DNA from: Caproiciproducens galactitolivorans
Lineage (GTDB): Bacteria > Bacillota > Clostridia > Oscillospirales > Acutalibacteraceae
NCBI RefSeq assembly: GCF_026672255.1
Contig: NZ_JAPOHA010000008.1
Span: 101,368 to 165,367 of the forward strand
Reading direction: 5' to 3'
DNA: 64,000 nt
In this document: piece by piece, positions 6,448 to 15,037 of the stretch
Position numbering within the stretch: the stretch's first letter is position 1
Layout: each line of letters starts with the position of its first letter
Made by a program: the position numbers and the translations under genes
Notes under the pieces: generated by a model
What the model was told of the DNA's origin: nothing
The model's database searches: none
Seen by the model: the letters and a program-made list of their open reading frames with translations, nothing else

Positions 6448-9291
6448 ATGAAAAAAATCACAGGAAAAGTTGTTTCTCTTGTGCTTGCATTAGCACTTGT
6501 AGTATCCAGCTTTTCGGCAAACTTCGCTTTCGCCAGCACGAAGTCGATGGCGGGAGTTGTCACAGACACTTATGCAGATGATCTTTATCTCTGTAATAAC
6601 GGCACGAGCAGGGAAATTGACCTCAACAAGTTCCTGACATCTAACAACGACTTTAACATGGAGACTAAAAACCATAAAGACGTTGATGATGTTAAAGTCA
6701 GTTCCATTTCTCACATTTCGGGCGACAGACTGGTTTCTTTAAGACTGGCAAACAGTGATGATGAGGCTTACCTCAAGTTAAAGAGCAGCACGAAGAGCGG
6801 TACAGAAGTTATTTCTGTTCTGTTTAAGGCTGATTACAGCGATGAGGACGGTAATGAATATACCGTTAAAGCAAATCAAAAACTGACTGTTCATGTTTAT
6901 GACAAAGGGCAGATCGTGTTTGGTAAAGATGGGAAAAATGCTCTCGGCAAAGGTATTGATGATCTTGATGATATCGCGATGACAGCAGGTTCGACAGTAC
7001 AGGTTGGCGTTTGGGTAGCAAAACCGGCGAATGATACAGAATGTTTCGCAGATTTTGATCCAGCACCAAGCGTATATTTGTCCGATAAGACTAGAAACTT
7101 TAAAGATTCAGGATATGTCCTTGATATTACAAGCGGCGATAGTGATTTCCATTTCTTTAAAGATAGCGGTACTGGTGCAGCGCAAATCCAAGACGATCCT
7201 ACGGAGACGGCCACTGCATTATCGGGTGCATTAGAAGCAACAATTGGTAAAGCCAAAGACGGCAAGATTACTGGTGACGCGAGCACAGGTAATGTTACTA
7301 TTACGGCTAAAAAACTCGTAGAGGATACTTCTTCAAAGGGCGTAAAGACATACAAAGCGTCTTCGGATTCTGATGACAAGTATACTTTAAAGGCAAAGAT
7401 TGCAAAAAAAGTTGATCTTGATGCTTTGAAGAAGTATGATTCCAACAAGGATTATAAATCTGCGTCCTATACAATTAAAAAGACCGATGGCAAGAGTGTT
7501 TTAGAAGGTCTCTTCCAGTTTGACGGTAAGACCGCAGTAGTTACCGATAAGGAAATTAATTTTCCGAAGGGAACAGATAAAGTTACTGTTGATGAAGACG
7601 TCAACGTGAAGAAGATTTCCGGAAACATGAATACGCTTATCGTCGGTGATTGCAATATCGGTTCAATTGATATTGACAGAGGCGATGTTACTGTTGATGA
7701 AGGTAAAGTAGGAGATATTTCCATAGGCGACACAGCTCCTGCTGCAGCTACCGTGTCGATTACAGATGGTGCTAAGGTTGGCAACATTGATATAACAGAT
7801 GCCGACGATACAGCCGAAAATGTTAAGATTGATGGCTCAACAACAGGAACAATTAAGACAGATGGCGATGTAGAAATTACTACATCTGATGATGATCATA
7901 CGGCTACTACTGGTGAAATTACTGCTACTAAAGTTAAAGTAAATGCTGATGAAGCTAAGATTTCAATTGCTGGCCTGAAAGCTTCTGATGAAGATGCAGA
8001 GTTCTCTCTTTATAATTCCGATAACATGGAATTGACAGTAGGTAAGGTTGACTTCGATTACTATACAGATGCTAAATTGTATTTAGGCAACGAAGATGAT
8101 GAAGACGATGCCTTTACAGGTTCAATTCCTGCGCCTATCAATGCAGCGGATGGTAGTATTGAAACAAAGAACGAAGATACAAATGTAACAATCAACGGCA
8201 AAGTTGATATTGATACGATTTCTGTTGATTCTGATTCTACAATCACTTTCAAGGATGACGTTAAAGTTGGTACACTTGACGGCGACGGTACAATGGTTGT
8301 AACTCCTGGTAAGCTTTATGTAAAAGAAAGTGCTTCCAGCACAAAATTGAAGCTTGCTGGTAATGTTGCTGTTGGTACAGTAGTACTCAAAGCAGATGCA
8401 GGTAATGTTGATGCTGATGATCTGAATTGCTATGGCTTTACACTTGAAAAGTCCACAGCTAGCAACGTTGATACTTTCAAGATTAAGAGTGTAAGCTTCG
8501 CGGGTCTCCAGATTAATAAGACAGCTTCTTCTATTGCGAAGGGCTATTCCGAAACTTTCACAGCTTCCGCTTATCCGACCGGTACTGCAATTCCGGCTGG
8601 TTATACAGTGAAATGGGATCTTGATGGTGGCAGCAGCGATGTATTTACCATGACTGCTACTGGCAATACTGCAACAGTTAAAGTTAACAGCATTGATGCT
8701 ACATTCACATCAGAAAATCATACAACTCTGACTGCTACACTTTATGATGCAGACGGTTATGAAGTTGATGATTATGACGTAGCTAAGTGTGAAATCAATG
8801 CAACAGCTGTTCCTGCTGCAACGATCGACACAACACATGACTTCTCCGTTGCACAGGGTGCTTCCTACCAGTTCAAGGTTACTTCTACAACAACACCTTC
8901 CTTTACAGTTGGCACACAGGGTGTCTTCAATGTAGCTCTTGCTTCCAAGAATGGCAACGACTACTTCTACAAGATTACTGCAGTTGGTAAGGTTGGTTCT
9001 TCCACTGGTGTATACCTCAACGGCACAAAGGTTTGTGTAGTTTCTGTTAAAGCTCCGGCTTTCACATGCGATACAAACAAGGACATTACCGTTAAAGGTT
9101 CTTATCAAGTAAAGGTTACAGCAACAGCTACACCGACATTCTCTGTTGGTACAGCAGGCGTTTTCAAAGCTTCTTTCGTAAAGAAAGTTGGCAACGACTA
9201 CTTCTACAAGATCGAGTCCGTTGGCAAGGCTGGCGCAAAAGCTGGTATCTTTGTAAACGGTGTTAAGGTTTTTGTAGCAACTGTTGGCTAA
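6448..9291 (+). CDS. Large secreted surface protein with C-terminal repeat modules
   Basis: The protein (947 aa) starts MKKITGKVVSLVLALALVV and has a classical signal peptide ending near AFA (residues ~28-30). The mature part is very acidic, Asp/Thr/Ser-rich and beta-strand-like. A middle region (~residues 380-620) has short periodic units of the type VGDISIGD and VGNIDITD, suggesting a beta-solenoid. An Ig-like/BIG-type domain follows, then two tandem ~70-residue repeats (DNA 8821-9051 and 9052-9288) with the core GNDYFYKI..VGK.G...G. The same repeat ends the beta-helix protein encoded at 22372-25044. The codon usage is AT-richer than in flanking genes. It could be an S-layer-like or abundant wall protein. 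The ATG at 6448 follows TAAGGAGGA. Confidence 0.78.
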   Translation: MKKITGKVVSLVLALALVVSSFSANFAFASTKSMAGVVTDTYADDLYLCNNGTSREIDLNKFLTSNNDFNMETKNHKDVDDVKVSSISHISGDRLVSLRLANSDDEAYLKLKSSTKSGTEVISVLFKADYSDEDGNEYTVKANQKLTVHVYDKGQIVFGKDGKNALGKGIDDLDDIAMTAGSTVQVGVWVAKPANDTECFADFDPAPSVYLSDKTRNFKDSGYVLDITSGDSDFHFFKDSGTGAAQIQDDPTETATALSGALEATIGKAKDGKITGDASTGNVTITAKKLVEDTSSKGVKTYKASSDSDDKYTLKAKIAKKVDLDALKKYDSNKDYKSASYTIKKTDGKSVLEGLFQFDGKTAVVTDKEINFPKGTDKVTVDEDVNVKKISGNMNTLIVGDCNIGSIDIDRGDVTVDEGKVGDISIGDTAPAAATVSITDGAKVGNIDITDADDTAENVKIDGSTTGTIKTDGDVEITTSDDDHTATTGEITATKVKVNADEAKISIAGLKASDEDAEFSLYNSDNMELTVGKVDFDYYTDAKLYLGNEDDEDDAFTGSIPAPINAADGSIETKNEDTNVTINGKVDIDTISVDSDSTITFKDDVKVGTLDGDGTMVVTPGKLYVKESASSTKLKLAGNVAVGTVVLKADAGNVDADDLNCYGFTLEKSTASNVDTFKIKSVSFAGLQINKTASSIAKGYSETFTASAYPTGTAIPAGYTVKWDLDGGSSDVFTMTATGNTATVKVNSIDATFTSENHTTLTATLYDADGYEVDDYDVAKCEINATAVPAATIDTTHDFSVAQGASYQFKVTSTTTPSFTVGTQGVFNVALASKNGNDYFYKITAVGKVGSSTGVYLNGTKVCVVSVKAPAFTCDTNKDITVKGSYQVKVTATATPTFSVGTAGVFKASFVKKVGNDYFYKIESVGKAGAKAGIFVNGVKVFVATVG

Positions 9292-9366
9292 GTAATCCTT
9301 AATACTAGGAATTCTCTTAATTAAATTATTACTATCTCAACAAAATAAGTATAGTTGTATTTGCGT

Positions 9367-9415
9367 AGCGGCGGTTTGGGCGACAGCTCAGGCCGCCGCT
9401 TTGTGCTGCATTTTT
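9367..9415 (+). terminator. Rho-independent terminator after the surface-protein gene
   Basis: AGCGGCGG (9367-9374) pairs with CCGCCGCT (9393-9400). A short T-run follows at 9410-9415, slightly displaced from the stem. Confidence 0.6.
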
Positions 9416-9456
9416 AGAAAGGTATATGTACAGGGTAATAGATAACTTCATGGTTC

Positions 9457-9654
9457 CTATTCTTCGGTACCAATATCAGTTAAAGTTGCCTTCAGTTCCG
9501 GATAAGGCATGCTATAACGTTGACTCAAATACCGTAAGGCGGCACCGAGTTCACCGTCCGGCCCACCGTACTGCGCTATAATAATTTGAGCGAGTCGGGG
9601 ATTTGTATTTTTAATTTTAATGGGGTATTGCAAACGTTTCTCGTAACTCCACAT
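9457..9654 (-). pseudogene. cotJC: Truncated cotJC (spore-coat manganese catalase), N-terminal third only
   Basis: The 65 encoded residues (MWSYEKRLQYPIKI, then YGGPDGELGAALRYLSQRY, then ATLTDIGTEE) match the N-terminus of CotJC, a ferritin-like manganese catalase of the spore coat that normally has about 190 residues. The frame stops directly after TEE, where the metal-binding helix should continue with Leu-Ala-His. The sequence beyond (9291-9456 on this strand) does not encode the missing part in any frame I can read, so this is a truncation and not a simple stop mutation. It begins with a TAATG overlap with the cotJB stop, preserving the native operon order. A split or truncated peptide is presumably inactive as a catalase. 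Confidence 0.8.
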
Positions 9655-9914
9655 TATGCTTTCCCTCCTTCGTCTACGTCCCACGGCCACGGGTCGGAAA
9701 TCCATGCCCAACGGCTGGTCGTTTTACTGCTTTCATTCATAGGACCGTAAGCAGCTTCGTACTTTGCAACCAGGTCGGCAGTTATTTTACGGTACTCATC
9801 GAGCTTTTGTGCCGCATTGCAGTCACCCGGATGGGTGTTTAAAAAAATATGAAGCTCCCACGTTGCAAATTGATAGGAGCGGATTTTTCGAAGCATTCTT
9901 TCCTGTTCGTTCAT
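9654..9914 (-). CDS. cotJB: Spore coat protein CotJB
   Basis: The 86-residue protein has the CotJB signature: an N-terminal helix (LRKIRSYQFATWELHIFLNTHP), then a Tyr-containing helix (DLVAKYEAAYGPM) and a Trp/Pro-rich end (WAWISDPWPWD). CotJB belongs to the inner spore coat complex with CotJA and CotJC. In Bacillus subtilis the operon is made in the mother cell. The start overlaps the cotJA stop (ATGA) and the stop overlaps the cotJC start, so the three-gene operon is intact apart from the shortened cotJC. Confidence 0.9.
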   Translation of the reverse strand: MNEQERMLRKIRSYQFATWELHIFLNTHPGDCNAAQKLDEYRKITADLVAKYEAAYGPMNESSKTTSRWAWISDPWPWDVDEGGKA

Positions 9915-10120
9915 TTCAAGACACCTCTTCCTCCAAGAAACGGCTTGTCAAGGTCGGGGAACAGAGTGCCGCTGCGTAATCCTTTTTCTGGGTCATATAT
10001 CGTACCGAATTGCTGGAAGGGTACATAAGCCATGGCAACGACTGTTACAGCCGGCAGCGGTGTCCGCGCAATCATGCAGGCTTCCCCTTCCGGATTATCC
10101 ATTTTATCAATATTATCCAT
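9911..10120 (-). CDS. cotJA: Spore coat associated protein CotJA
   Basis: A 69-residue protein with the CotJA core: the motif AMAYVPFQQFGTIYDPEKGL and the acidic/Pro-rich segment LFPDLDKPF. It is the first gene of the cotJ operon and is needed for assembly of CotJC into the coat in B. subtilis. An AAAGGAG site sits 7 bases before the ATG. Its operon partner cotJC is broken here, so the functional value of the remaining pair is uncertain. No convincing sigma-E promoter could be picked by eye in 10121-10230. Confidence 0.9.
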   Translation of the reverse strand: MDNIDKMDNPEGEACMIARTPLPAVTVVAMAYVPFQQFGTIYDPEKGLRSGTLFPDLDKPFLGGRGVLK

Positions 10121-10230
10121 TAGGCTTCTCCTTTCTTATTCATTGGGCTTATCCTATCACATATTATGCAAAATTTGGACAGCACGTGAAATAAGGGTGC
10201 CTTTTATAAAAGGTTAATAGGGAAGGAAAT

Positions 10231-10274
10231 AAAAAGGCCGCAGGAAGGAAATAAATCCATCCTACGGCCTTTTT
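10231..10274. terminator. Bidirectional hairpin terminator
   Basis: AAAAAGGCCG and AGGA are repeated inverted as TCCT and CGGCCTTTTT around a short loop. It lies immediately downstream (minus strand) of the 54-aa gene ending at 10280 and ahead of cotJA. Confidence 0.8.
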
Positions 10275-10279
10275 GCTGT

Positions 10280-10444
10280 TTAGCAGCTGCCGCAAACACC
10301 TTTTATGCAGCGAAGCAAATCCTCCAATGTGCAAATATCTTCACCGCAGCCGGAAACTGCGTTTTGAACATTTGCAGGCAATGAAGCGAAATATTGATTT
10401 ACATCTGCATTTGATGCTAAAAGATCACTTAATCCATTTGCCAT
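10280..10444 (-). CDS. Small Cys-rich protein (54 aa), unrecognised
   Basis: The frame begins ATG at 10444 after a GAGGTGAG site and encodes 54 residues: an amphipathic N-terminal ~30 residues starting MANGLSDLLASNADVNQYF, then a C-terminal segment with cysteines at 33, 38, 46, 51 and 54, ending in GSC. There is no signal peptide and no transmembrane stretch. A terminator follows directly after the stop, so it looks like a complete monocistronic gene. It lies between the cotJ operon and a divergent membrane-protein gene. A small sporulation or coat protein, a metal-binding peptide or a peptide-natural-product precursor are all possible; no modifying enzyme is adjacent. Function is unknown. 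Confidence 0.7.
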   Translation of the reverse strand: MANGLSDLLASNADVNQYFASLPANVQNAVSGCGEDICTLEDLLRCIKGVCGSC

Positions 10445-10607
10445 ATTCTCACCTCGCTAGCTAGTTTGTGAAAAATAAAAAGAAATATTAAGGAAAATAA
10501 TACCGGATAACCATTTACGATTTGTAATTTGAAGGATTTATGATATAATCATAACGGTATATAATTTAGAAATTTGAATAATCAATTTTTTCGATTTGGA
10601 GAAAAAT

Positions 10608-11648
10608 ATGACTGTAAAAAAAGCAATACGGAAAAACCTTTTTGTAATTATTACGTTGGCCCTTTCAACGGGCGTTTTATTATATTTTTTGTTTACCACG
10701 GATGGGATTATTACCTTGGGAGAAATCGTTACGAAGCTTAGGCTGAGCTGGTTAATTATGGCGATTGTAAGCGCCGTGTTATGCTGGGGTTGCGAGGGTT
10801 ACGCGCTGAATTTGCTGTGTTCTCATCTTTATCCGCGATGGACCTATAATCGCTCTTTTTGCGTTGGAATGATCGGTTTTCTGTACAGTGCGCTTACACC
10901 GTTCTCAACCGGCGGACAGCCGATGCAAATATACTCCATGCGTAAAATGGGGATGGATACCGGAAAAGCAGGTTCGATTATTGCGGTAAAAACGCTTACC
11001 TATCAGGTGATTATGGTAGGATATTCCCTTGTGCTGGTTGCATGGAAACTGCATTTTTTTCAAACTACTGTCAGCAATTTTTCCTTTGTCACGATCATCG
11101 GATTAATATCGAACAGTATGTTTATTTTTCTGGTAGCATTGTTCATGATCAGCGAAACGACAACGGACAAGCTCGTAAATGCGGTTATCCAGTTCCTTCA
11201 CCGCATAAAGCTTTGCAGGCATCCCGCAGAACGCTATGAAAAAATCCACAGCCAACTGGAAATTTTCCACGACGCATCTAAGCTGATGGGAAATTCGACG
11301 AAGCTGTATATTCCGGTACTGGCCGTTACCGTTATTCAGATTACATTAAACAGTTTGATTCCCTATTTTATTTATCGAAGCTTCAATATGAATAGTGCCC
11401 CGATCACGACAATGGTTGCGGCACAGGTATTTGTAGCCATGGTAAGTGCCTTTGTTCCTCTGCCGGGTGCTTCCGGCGGCGCGGAGGGAAGTTTTTATAT
11501 TTTCTTCGGCATGTTTTTCGGCCCGGCAATCCTGCCGGCAATTTTGCTTTGGCGTATCATCACCTATTATGCAAACATTTTGTTTGGCGCGGTATTCGCC
11601 TATATCGGAAAACGGTATAATGTGGAAAATGCAATTCCTGAACAGTAA
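10608..11648 (+). CDS. UPF0104 / lysylphosphatidylglycerol synthase TM-type flippase-like protein
   Basis: The 346-residue protein has about eight hydrophobic helices and the family features seen in AglD/MprF transmembrane domains (PF03706-like): ALTPFSTGGQPMQIYSM near residue 100 and FVPLPGASGGAEGSF near residue 280. Members move or modify lipid-linked substrates in the cytoplasmic membrane. This copy lacks the MprF synthase domain, so it is at most a flippase-like protein. The ATG at 10608 is preferred to the TTG at 10596 because GGAG at 10598-10601 is correctly spaced only for the ATG. It is followed by a strong terminator and appears monocistronic. Confidence 0.8.
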   Translation: MTVKKAIRKNLFVIITLALSTGVLLYFLFTTDGIITLGEIVTKLRLSWLIMAIVSAVLCWGCEGYALNLLCSHLYPRWTYNRSFCVGMIGFLYSALTPFSTGGQPMQIYSMRKMGMDTGKAGSIIAVKTLTYQVIMVGYSLVLVAWKLHFFQTTVSNFSFVTIIGLISNSMFIFLVALFMISETTTDKLVNAVIQFLHRIKLCRHPAERYEKIHSQLEIFHDASKLMGNSTKLYIPVLAVTVIQITLNSLIPYFIYRSFNMNSAPITTMVAAQVFVAMVSAFVPLPGASGGAEGSFYIFFGMFFGPAILPAILLWRIITYYANILFGAVFAYIGKRYNVENAIPEQ

Positions 11649-11649
11649 A

Positions 11650-11685
11650 AACAGGGACTTATTGATTTCTCGATAAGTCCCTGTT
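11650..11685. terminator. Bidirectional terminator between convergent genes
   Basis: AAACAGGGACTTAT pairs with ATAAGTCCCTGTTT across a ~10-nt loop, flanked by A-run and T-run, placed exactly between the convergent stops at 11648 and 11688. Confidence 0.9.
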
Positions 11686-11687
11686 TC

Positions 11688-14276
11688 TTATCTCTGCTTT
11701 TCGTTTCGGAATGCAATCGCTTTTTCCAGTTCCACAACGGCAAGGGGAATAAAGGAAAGTAACGCGACGATCAGCCACTGATAGCCTGTAAGCATCGCCG
11801 TTTTAAAAATTACAGAAAGCGGCTGAATCACAATTACCGCCAACTGTAAGGCGACGCAGGCAATCGCGGCAAGCACCAGTTTCGGGTTGGCGAAGATCCC
11901 CGCTTCAAAAATCGAACGGGAGGACCGCATGTTGAACGTGTGAACCACCTGGGAGAGGCTGAGGACGGCGAAAGCCATCGTACGCCCGATAACCGGCATG
12001 GACGGGTCCAGGTCAAAATAAATGCGGCCGATGCTGTAAGCCAAAAGAGACAGCGTTCCGATCAGGCAGCCTTCAACGAGGATGTTGTACCCCATGCCGC
12101 CGGAAAAAATGCTTTCATTCGGCTTTATCGGCTTCCGATCCATGATATTTTTATCGATCGGTTCCACTCCCAGCGCCAGAGCGGGCAGGGAGTCGGTAAC
12201 GAGATTGACCCATAAAAGCTGGATTGCCAGCAGGGGAGTGGGTAAACGCAGGAGAAAGCTGACGAACACCGTCAGGATTTCACCGATGTTGCAGCTCAGC
12301 AAAAAATGGACCGTTTTTTTAATGTTCTCATAAATGCCCCTGCCTTCGCGTACAGCAGCGACAATTGTGGCGAAGTTATCATCTGTCAAAATCATATCGG
12401 ACGCCGCCTTGGCCACGTCCGTGCCCGATATGCCCATTGCGCAGCCGATATCCGCAGCGCGCAGGGCGGGAGCGTCGTTTACGCCGTCGCCGGTCATGGC
12501 GACCACTTCCCCGTGGGCTTGAAATGCTTTTACAATCCTTACCTTATGTTCCGGCGAAACACGTGCGAACACCGTATACTGATAGATGTTTCTTTCCAGT
12601 TCCTTTTGGCTGAGTGCGTTAAGATCGGTACCCGTGATCACACGTTTGTTTCCGTCCAGGATGCCAAGCTGTTTGGCGATTGCCGCGGCTGTGGCAGCGT
12701 GGTCTCCGGTGATCATGACGGGCAGGATGCCCGCTTTCTTACAGAGTTCTACGGCGGATTTCACCTGCGGCCGCGGCGGGTCGATCATTCCGATTAATCC
12801 GCAGAACGTAAGGCCGCTTTCCATTTCTTCCGCTCTCTGGGGCAAAAAGTCCACATCCCGGTAGGCGACGCCGATTACGCGAAGTGCGCGCGAGGCCATT
12901 TCTTCATTCTGCCGGGGCGCCGCGTTTGTACAGTGTGTAAACAGAATATCCGGAGCACCCTTTGAAATGATGCGGAAGCGGTTTCCTTCCAGACGGTGTA
13001 CTGTTGTCATCATTTTCCGCTCGGAGCTGAACGGTATTTCCCGAATACGAGGGTATAGGGCATCCAGTTGATTCTTTTCCGCCGGGGCGGCCGCAACGAT
13101 GGCAACTTCCGTGGGGTCGCCGTGAATGGTTTTGCCGCTGACGGTGCAATTGCAGCAGAGCGAAGCAAGGTCAAGAATCTGCCGTCCATGCTCGGTATGC
13201 ATTGGAACAGGCCCGCTTGCATCCTTCAGTTCAACCACGGTCATCCGGTTTTGCGTAAGGGTTCCTGTTTTATCGGAACAGATCACGCTGGCGCTCCCAA
13301 GCGTTTCCACAGCAGGCATTCGCCGTACGATGCCCCGGTGGGCGGCCATACGCCTGACGCCGATTGCGAGGACGATCGTAACAACGGCGGGCAGGCCTTC
13401 CGGAATGGCCGCAACGGCGAGACTGATCGAAATCAGAAACATTTCAATGGGCCGGATATGCTGGAACAGGCCCATAACAAAGATGATAAAGCAGATGACA
13501 AGGGCGCCGATTCCAAGCCAGCGCCCGGTTTGCGCCAGCTTCTTTTGGAGCGGCGTCTGGGGGGCGGACTGGCTGGTGATCATGTGCGCGATTTTTCCCA
13601 CCTGCGTGTCCATTCCGGTGGTTGTGACGATGCCTTTGCCATGGCCAGAGGCAATGGAACTGGTCGTGTACAAAAGGTTGCAGCGGTCTCCGAGCGGGGT
13701 ATTTACGGGGCAGATGAAATCCGCACGTTTCTCTCCCGGAAGGCTTTCGCCGGTAAGCGCGCTTTCCTCCGCTTTTAAATTAACCGCTTCAATCAAGCGC
13801 AGGTCGGCGGGAACCAGATCTCCTTCACGGAGTACGACCAGATCGCCGGGAACCAGTTCGGCTGCCGCAATCAGCCGCTCCTCGCCGCCGCGTATGACAT
13901 GCGCGTGCGGACTGGAAAGCTTTTTCAGGGCATCAATGGCTTTTTCAGCCCTGCTTTCCTGCACCAAGCCGATGATCGCATTCATTGTAACAATAAATAA
14001 AATGATAATGGAGTCTATGTAGTCGTTGTCGTGTTCAAGAAAGGACGTTACGAAGGAAATTCCTGCGGCAATTAAAAGGACGATAACCATAAAATCGGAA
14101 AACTGAGCGAAAAAGCGCAGCAGCAAACTTTTTCGTTTCGGCTGCTGCAATTCGTTCTTTCCGTATTTTTTCAGCCGTTCATAGGCCTGAGCAGAAGAAA
14201 GTCCGGTTTTCATGTTTGTGCCGAGCTTTTTTGTGCAATCCTCTTTTGAAAGACTTTGCCATTCCAATTTTATCAA
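11688..14276 (-). CDS. Calcium-translocating P-type ATPase (PMCA/SERCA-like)
   Basis: A complete 862-residue P2-type ATPase that uses ATP to export Ca2+ across the membrane. Visible motifs are the N-terminal cation-ATPase domain, TGES (175-178, actuator), PEGLP in TM4 (~292-296, Ca2+ ligand region), the phosphorylation loop SDKTGTLTQ with Asp335, and TGDGVNDAPAL in the P domain. Ten membrane helices are expected, with four to six after the P domain. It is similar in size to B. subtilis YloB. The neighbour across the divergent intergenic region is a PAP2 phosphatase and no regulator is nearby. The start ATG at 14276 gives the expected N-terminus. Confidence 0.93.
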   Translation of the reverse strand: MIKLEWQSLSKEDCTKKLGTNMKTGLSSAQAYERLKKYGKNELQQPKRKSLLLRFFAQFSDFMVIVLLIAAGISFVTSFLEHDNDYIDSIIILFIVTMNAIIGLVQESRAEKAIDALKKLSSPHAHVIRGGEERLIAAAELVPGDLVVLREGDLVPADLRLIEAVNLKAEESALTGESLPGEKRADFICPVNTPLGDRCNLLYTTSSIASGHGKGIVTTTGMDTQVGKIAHMITSQSAPQTPLQKKLAQTGRWLGIGALVICFIIFVMGLFQHIRPIEMFLISISLAVAAIPEGLPAVVTIVLAIGVRRMAAHRGIVRRMPAVETLGSASVICSDKTGTLTQNRMTVVELKDASGPVPMHTEHGRQILDLASLCCNCTVSGKTIHGDPTEVAIVAAAPAEKNQLDALYPRIREIPFSSERKMMTTVHRLEGNRFRIISKGAPDILFTHCTNAAPRQNEEMASRALRVIGVAYRDVDFLPQRAEEMESGLTFCGLIGMIDPPRPQVKSAVELCKKAGILPVMITGDHAATAAAIAKQLGILDGNKRVITGTDLNALSQKELERNIYQYTVFARVSPEHKVRIVKAFQAHGEVVAMTGDGVNDAPALRAADIGCAMGISGTDVAKAASDMILTDDNFATIVAAVREGRGIYENIKKTVHFLLSCNIGEILTVFVSFLLRLPTPLLAIQLLWVNLVTDSLPALALGVEPIDKNIMDRKPIKPNESIFSGGMGYNILVEGCLIGTLSLLAYSIGRIYFDLDPSMPVIGRTMAFAVLSLSQVVHTFNMRSSRSIFEAGIFANPKLVLAAIACVALQLAVIVIQPLSVIFKTAMLTGYQWLIVALLSFIPLAVVELEKAIAFRNEKQR

Positions 14277-14334
14277 TCCCCCGTTTCTGTTTTAAAGTAT
14301 ATTCGCAGGGCCGCCAAAATATGGTATAATAGGG

Positions 14335-14340
14335 TGACGA
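14335..14340 (+). promoter_or_regulatory. Extended -10 element before the PAP2 gene
   Basis: TATAAT preceded by TGG (TGnTATAAT pattern) lies 19 bp before the TTG start at 14360; this would give a very short leader. The -35 region is weak. Confidence 0.4.
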
Positions 14341-14359
14341 AACTGAAAGAGGTAGAACA

Positions 14360-14881
14360 TTGGATAGTATCATTTTAAACTTTATACAAAATCATTTTCA
14401 TAACGGGTTTACCGATTGGATCTTCCCTTATATTACGACGATTGGGAATTACGGACTGGTCTGGGTTTTGATCGGTCTGTGCCTGCTTGTATCAAAGAAG
14501 TACCGGAGGGACGGGCTCATCCTGTTGGCAGTGCTTGCGGTAACGCATATCGTCGGAGAGATGGCGATTAAGCCGCTGGTCGCGAGGCCGCGGCCGTTTG
14601 TAACGTTTCCCGGCCACCGGCTTCTGATTTCGCCGCCGTCCGGCTATTCCTTTCCCTCCGGCCACGCGGCCTCATCCTTTGCCGCGGCGTTTACCTTGTG
14701 GAAAACAAATAAAAATTTTGGAATACCCGCGTTTATACTGGCTTCCCTCATTGCTTTTTCCCGGGTTTTTTTATTTGTGCATTACCCTTCGGATATTCTT
14801 TGCGGGGCAATACTTGGAGTATTAATTTCATATTTTATTCTTGTTTTTTTCAAAAACCACGAAAAAACAACGAAAATGTAA
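14360..14881 (+). CDS. PAP2-family phosphatase (undecaprenyl-diphosphatase-like)
   Basis: The 173-residue membrane protein shows all three acid-phosphatase motifs: KPLVARPRP (~76-84), PSGH (~98-101) and SRVFLFVHYPSD (~134-145), with six hydrophobic segments. Proteins of this size and pattern (BcrC/YbjG type) dephosphorylate undecaprenyl pyrophosphate at the outer membrane face to recycle the peptidoglycan lipid carrier, or act on other lipid phosphates. The start is TTG at 14360, supported by AAAGAGGT at 14346-14353. It is divergent from the Ca2+ ATPase gene. Confidence 0.88.
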   Translation: MDSIILNFIQNHFHNGFTDWIFPYITTIGNYGLVWVLIGLCLLVSKKYRRDGLILLAVLAVTHIVGEMAIKPLVARPRPFVTFPGHRLLISPPSGYSFPSGHAASSFAAAFTLWKTNKNFGIPAFILASLIAFSRVFLFVHYPSDILCGAILGVLISYFILVFFKNHEKTTKM

Positions 14882-14963
14882 CTACTAAATATGCCACGCA
14901 CCGGAGCAATATTTGGATATATTGCGGAAATATAATTTTAATAAATAAATACGCTTCCTGATA

Positions 14964-14992
14964 TTGAATATTTTCTGCTCTTGCATTATGAT
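14964..14992 (+). promoter_or_regulatory. Sigma-A type promoter upstream of the DUF6514-like gene
   Basis: TTGAAT (14964-14969) and TATGAT (14987-14992) are separated by 17 bp, about 45 bp before the gene start. Confidence 0.6.
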
Positions 14993-15037
14993 ATCAATAG
15001 ACTGTGGTCTAAATTCACATGATGAAGGAGGGCGGAA

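Noticed and set aside
13068-14022. Two overlapping open frames on the plus strand inside the Ca2+ ATPase gene
   Set aside because: Both lie fully within a P-type ATPase with all motifs intact on the other strand; composition and lack of start signals mark them as shadows.
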